From an uncultured Clostridia bacterium (GTDB lineage: Bacteria > Bacillota > Clostridia > Christensenellales > Borkfalkiaceae), in the NCBI GenBank assembly GCA_934271265.1, contig CAKQRE010000009.1:1-60767 (forward strand): 60,767 nucleotides of DNA. Direction: 5' to 3'. The notes under the pieces are model-generated. The model was not told the origin of the DNA and ran no database searches. It was given only the letters and a program-made list of their open reading frames with translations. The position numbers were made by a program, and so were the translations under genes. This document shows positions 58,398 to 60,767 of this stretch, piece after piece; position 1 is the stretch's first letter, and each line of letters begins with the position of its first letter.

Positions 58398-59675
58398 TTA
58401 ATCGACGAAGTCGAACTCGATCTCGCCGATCACGACCGTATCGCCGTCTTTCGCGCCTTTTTTACGCAATTCCGCGATCACGCCGAAATCAAGAAGCGTT
58501 TTCTGCATGTAGGCAAGACTGTCCATATCGTCCAGCACGACGTTTCTTTCAAGCAACGACACGAGCGGTCCGTCCACGACGAATACGCCGTCTTCCTCAT
58601 CGTAATCCACGGTAAACTCGCTCGGATTTTTCTTTTCGTAACGAAACTCCTCGAATTCGAGGGGCTTCGGCGCGGGAAGGGTCGCAAGAACGGAAACGAT
58701 CTCGCGGATCAGGTCTTCCAGACCTTCCCCTTTCAAAGCGGAAATACAGAATACTTTTCTGTCGTCTCCGTCTTCCGCAAGTCTTTTTTTAAACGCGGCG
58801 ATCTTTTCTTCCGAGCCGTAAAAATCACATTTATTCAGGGCGATGATCTGCGGACGCGCGGCAAGCGTTTCCGAATATCCGGAAAGTTCGCGGTTGATCT
58901 GCAGATAATCTTCATACGGGTCTCTCCCTTCCGAGCCGGAAACGTCGACCACGTGCACGAGAAGGCGCGTTCTTTCGATATGTCTGAGAAAGTCGAAACC
59001 GAGCCCCGCGCCCTCGGAGGCTCCTTCGATCAGCCCCGGGATATCGGCGCACACAAACGATTCGTCATAATACTTCACCACCCCGAGATTCGGCGAAAGG
59101 GTCGTGAAATGATAATTCGCGATCTTCGGTTTCGCACCCGAAATTCTGGAAAGCAGAGTGGATTTTCCCACGTTGGGAAATCCTACCAGACCGACGTCCG
59201 CGATCGTTTTCAGTTCGAGAACGATTTTTCTTGCCTCGATCTTTTCGCCCGTCTGCGCGAAGTGGGGGGCGTGGCGTTTACTCGTACAGAAGTGCGTGTT
59301 GCCCTTTCCCCCTTTGCCTCCTTCGAGAACGAGGGCTTTCTGACCGTCGTAATACACGTCGCATAAGATCCCGCCCGTCTCTCCGTCCCTGCAGACCGTT
59401 CCGAGGGGAACGGCGATATAAAGATCTTCACCGTTTTTTCCGTGGCGATTGTTGGGTTCGCCCTTGCCGCCGCTTTCCGCAACGTATTTGCGTTTGAATT
59501 TAAAATCGATCAGGCTTGTTTTATGCCTGTCTCCCACGAGGTAAACGCTTCCGCCGTTTCCCCCGTCGCCGCCGTCCGGTCCGCCGTTCGCGACCCCTTT
59601 GTATCGCATAAAGGAAACGACGCCGTCGCCGCCGTTTCCCGCTTTGATCGTAATACCTTCTTTATCGATAAACAT
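58398..59675 (-). CDS. obg: GTPase Obg (ObgE/CgtA)
   Basis: The product has 425 aa. The glycine-rich Obg fold occupies 1-157 (GNGGDGVVSFMRYKGVANGGPDGGDGG, in part). The G domain has GFPNVGKSTLLSRIS near 165-179, YHFTTL, DIPGLIEGAS and NKCD. A C-terminal OCT domain of about 75 residues completes the Firmicute form. It takes part in 50S assembly and the stringent and stress responses. GGAGG lies before the ATG. It follows nth by 60 nt. Confidence 0.97.
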   Translation of the reverse strand: MFIDKEGITIKAGNGGDGVVSFMRYKGVANGGPDGGDGGNGGSVYLVGDRHKTSLIDFKFKRKYVAESGGKGEPNNRHGKNGEDLYIAVPLGTVCRDGETGGILCDVYYDGQKALVLEGGKGGKGNTHFCTSKRHAPHFAQTGEKIEARKIVLELKTIADVGLVGFPNVGKSTLLSRISGAKPKIANYHFTTLSPNLGVVKYYDESFVCADIPGLIEGASEGAGLGFDFLRHIERTRLLVHVVDVSGSEGRDPYEDYLQINRELSGYSETLAARPQIIALNKCDFYGSEEKIAAFKKRLAEDGDDRKVFCISALKGEGLEDLIREIVSVLATLPAPKPLEFEEFRYEKKNPSEFTVDYDEEDGVFVVDGPLVSLLERNVVLDDMDSLAYMQKTLLDFGVIAELRKKGAKDGDTVVIGEIEFDFVD

Positions 59676-59735
59676 TATTTCGTTTCTCCTCCGTATGCCG
59701 GGCAGTTTTATCCCTTGCCGGCATATTCCGTTTTC

Positions 59736-60380
59736 TCATCGCGATCCCGCGATCGTCTTTTTCCCCGTCTCGCACAGATCGGCAAGCACGCAATGCTCAC
59801 AGTCCGGTTTTCTTGCCGAACAAACCTTTCTTCCGTGCCATATCAGGCAGTGATGCATGGCGTACCATTTATCTTTTGCCAGGATCTTCATCAGTTTATT
59901 TTCCGTTTCGAGCGGGGTTTTCCCCTTTGCAAGCCCGATCCTCGCCGAAACGCGGAAAACGTGAGTATCCACCGCGATCGCATCCCCGTGGAACCATACG
60001 CTGTAAACAACGTTCGCCGTTTTTCTTCCCACCCCCGCAAGCAAGCGAAGATCATCGAGATTATCCGGTACCTTGCCGCCGAATTTCCCGAGAATATCCT
60101 TCGAAGCGGAGAGAATATGCTCCGCCTTGCTTCGGTAAAGCCCGCAGGAGAAAATTTCTTTTTCGAGTTCTGCCTGCGAAAGTTTTACCATTTTTTCCGG
60201 GGTGTTTGCGATCGCAAAAAGCCTGTCCGTCACCTTGTTCACGCGCTCGTCGGTACACTGTGCGGAAAGCATCACCGCAACCAGAAGCTCGTATGCGGAA
60301 GAATAGCGGAGCGCGGGTTTCGCGTCCGGATATTCCTTCATCAGTCTGTCCGTAATTTCCGCAGCCGTCTTTCGGGTCAT
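59736..60380 (-). CDS. nth: Endonuclease III
   Basis: The product has 214 aa. The helix-hairpin-helix LAGVGRKTANVV contains the catalytic Lys, and VDTHVFRVSARIG the catalytic Asp. The 4Fe-4S loop at the C-terminus keeps its four Cys as C-x6-C-x2-C-x5-C (CSARKPDCEHCVLADLC). It is a DNA glycosylase/AP lyase for oxidised pyrimidines. AGGAG precedes the ATG. It heads the nth-obg-yhbY run and has a promoter at 60455-60483. Confidence 0.97.
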   Translation of the reverse strand: MTRKTAAEITDRLMKEYPDAKPALRYSSAYELLVAVMLSAQCTDERVNKVTDRLFAIANTPEKMVKLSQAELEKEIFSCGLYRSKAEHILSASKDILGKFGGKVPDNLDDLRLLAGVGRKTANVVYSVWFHGDAIAVDTHVFRVSARIGLAKGKTPLETENKLMKILAKDKWYAMHHCLIWHGRKVCSARKPDCEHCVLADLCETGKKTIAGSR

Positions 60381-60454
60381 ATTTTTTCTCCTGTTTCCAT
60401 TCCGTCTTTCTCCCGACGGAAATCCGATCTTCCCAAAAAAAGATCGCGCCTTTT

Positions 60455-60483
60455 ATTGTACCACAAAAACGAAAAAGAAACAA
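60455..60483 (-). promoter_or_regulatory. Promoter of the nth-obg-yhbY operon
   Basis: On the minus strand TTGTTT (60478-60483), a 17-bp spacer and TACAAT (60455-60460). The leader of about 70 nt contains a GATCTT/AAGATC hairpin and CCGTC/GACGG. Confidence 0.6.
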
Positions 60484-60566
60484 ACAAAAAGGCTTTCTCA
60501 CGCCGTTTTTCCCAAAAAATTTTTAAACGGCTTTCCCTATGCCGGACAAGAATATTACGAATCATG

Positions 60567-60672
60567 GTCTGACGGCGTATTTTTGACTAATACTACGTTA
60601 CGCTCACGGCTTATACGTCAAGTATTAACCCGTTCGCGTGCCTTGTCTTAGCCTAAAAATCCGCCGTCAGAC
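60567..60672. repeat. 106-bp element with terminal inverted repeats
   Basis: GTCTGACGGCG at 60567-60577 is the exact inverse of CGCCGTCAGAC at 60662-60672. Inside, ATTTTT pairs with AAAAAT and CTAA with TTAG, so the whole could fold as one long interrupted hairpin. It lies in the 387-bp region upstream of nth (60381-60767) that has no gene I can support; apart from the nth promoter and this element I see nothing in it. It could be a small mobile (MITE-like) element or a structured RNA. Confidence 0.7.
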
Positions 60673-60767
60673 TTGCCCGCAACCAAAACGCCGATATTTT
60701 CGATGATTTTTGGTAAAGGCGAGAGCAGACGTACTTTCCGTACTTCAAACGAGAATTTGCCGAAAAG

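Noticed and set aside
60377..60565. Minus-strand frame of 62 codons before nth
   Set aside because: It lies across the nth promoter and leader, overlaps nth by 4 nt and has no ribosome binding site.

Overview
This window looks like a chromosomal stretch of a Gram-positive, Bacillota/Clostridia-type bacterium with roughly balanced GC, probably an uncultured gut lineage. The evidence is the strong GGAGG-type ribosome binding sites, sigma-A-like promoters (TTGACA-17-TATAAT), Firmicute-style operons (ispG / polC-like / rimP / nusA / ylxR / ylxQ / infB / rbfA / nrnA / truB / ribF), and the absence of outer-membrane genes. A class I (archaeal-type) lysyl-tRNA synthetase and a CMP kinase of the archaeal type are present. 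A clade such as Christensenellales/Borkfalkiaceae would fit, but that is only a guess. I saw no rRNA, tRNA, CRISPR array, prophage or transposase.

Layout. 1-355: an intergenic repeat. 356-3502: a two-component system with a membrane protein. 3788-10770: a minus-strand run from proS through a CPBP protease, a membrane protein and mnmE to a LysR regulator and an S51 peptidase. 11174-14354: transketolase, then a membrane-anchored XRE regulator with rplI. 14505-19534: a type IIA topoisomerase subunit pair and a small hypothetical. 19535-20459: a repeat-rich gap containing a second copy of the repeat at 1-227. 20460-25932: a four-gene operon (CMP kinase, class I LysRS, M3 oligoendopeptidase, GH78-like rhamnosidase). 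26079-28761: a mannose-6-phosphate isomerase/ROK kinase fusion, divergent from a YjjG-like HAD nucleotidase. 28943-32646: a heterodimeric ABC exporter. 32785-46394: the information-processing superoperon, headed by an ECF transporter S component and coaX. 46723-52231: a Cys-rich small protein, rlmD, a histidine phosphatase, a nitroreductase, a pentapeptide-repeat protein, an RsuA-type pseudouridine synthase, an ArsR regulator and another small membrane protein. 52377-57783: a solute-binding lipoprotein with a hybrid kinase, divergent from a radical-SAM / TIGR03915-type DNA-repair pair. 58031-60380: nth, obg, yhbY.

How the genes work together. Most are housekeeping: translation initiation and ribosome maturation (infB, rbfA, rimP, rplI, obg, yhbY, truB, rlmD, mnmE, proS, lysS), transcription (nusA), cofactors (ribF, coaX, ispG, a probable vitamin ECF transporter), DNA topology and repair (topoisomerase pair, nth, endonuclease IV, the radical-SAM pair) and central carbon metabolism (tkt, manA-ROK).

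The most interesting points are these. (i) The gene in the polC position stops after the exonuclease domain and has no polymerase domains. (ii) The radical-SAM/TIGR03915 pair has two LexA-like boxes around a perfect promoter. (iii) A solute-binding lipoprotein overlaps a hybrid histidine kinase with no ABC permease or ATPase beside it. (iv) Three genes (XRE-TM, yjjG-like, rsuA-like) have consensus promoters whose -10 lies 6-7 nt before the ATG, implying leaderless mRNAs. (v) The ECF and tkt genes have long structured leaders. (vi) Several families of intergenic repeats and inverted repeats are not explained by any gene.
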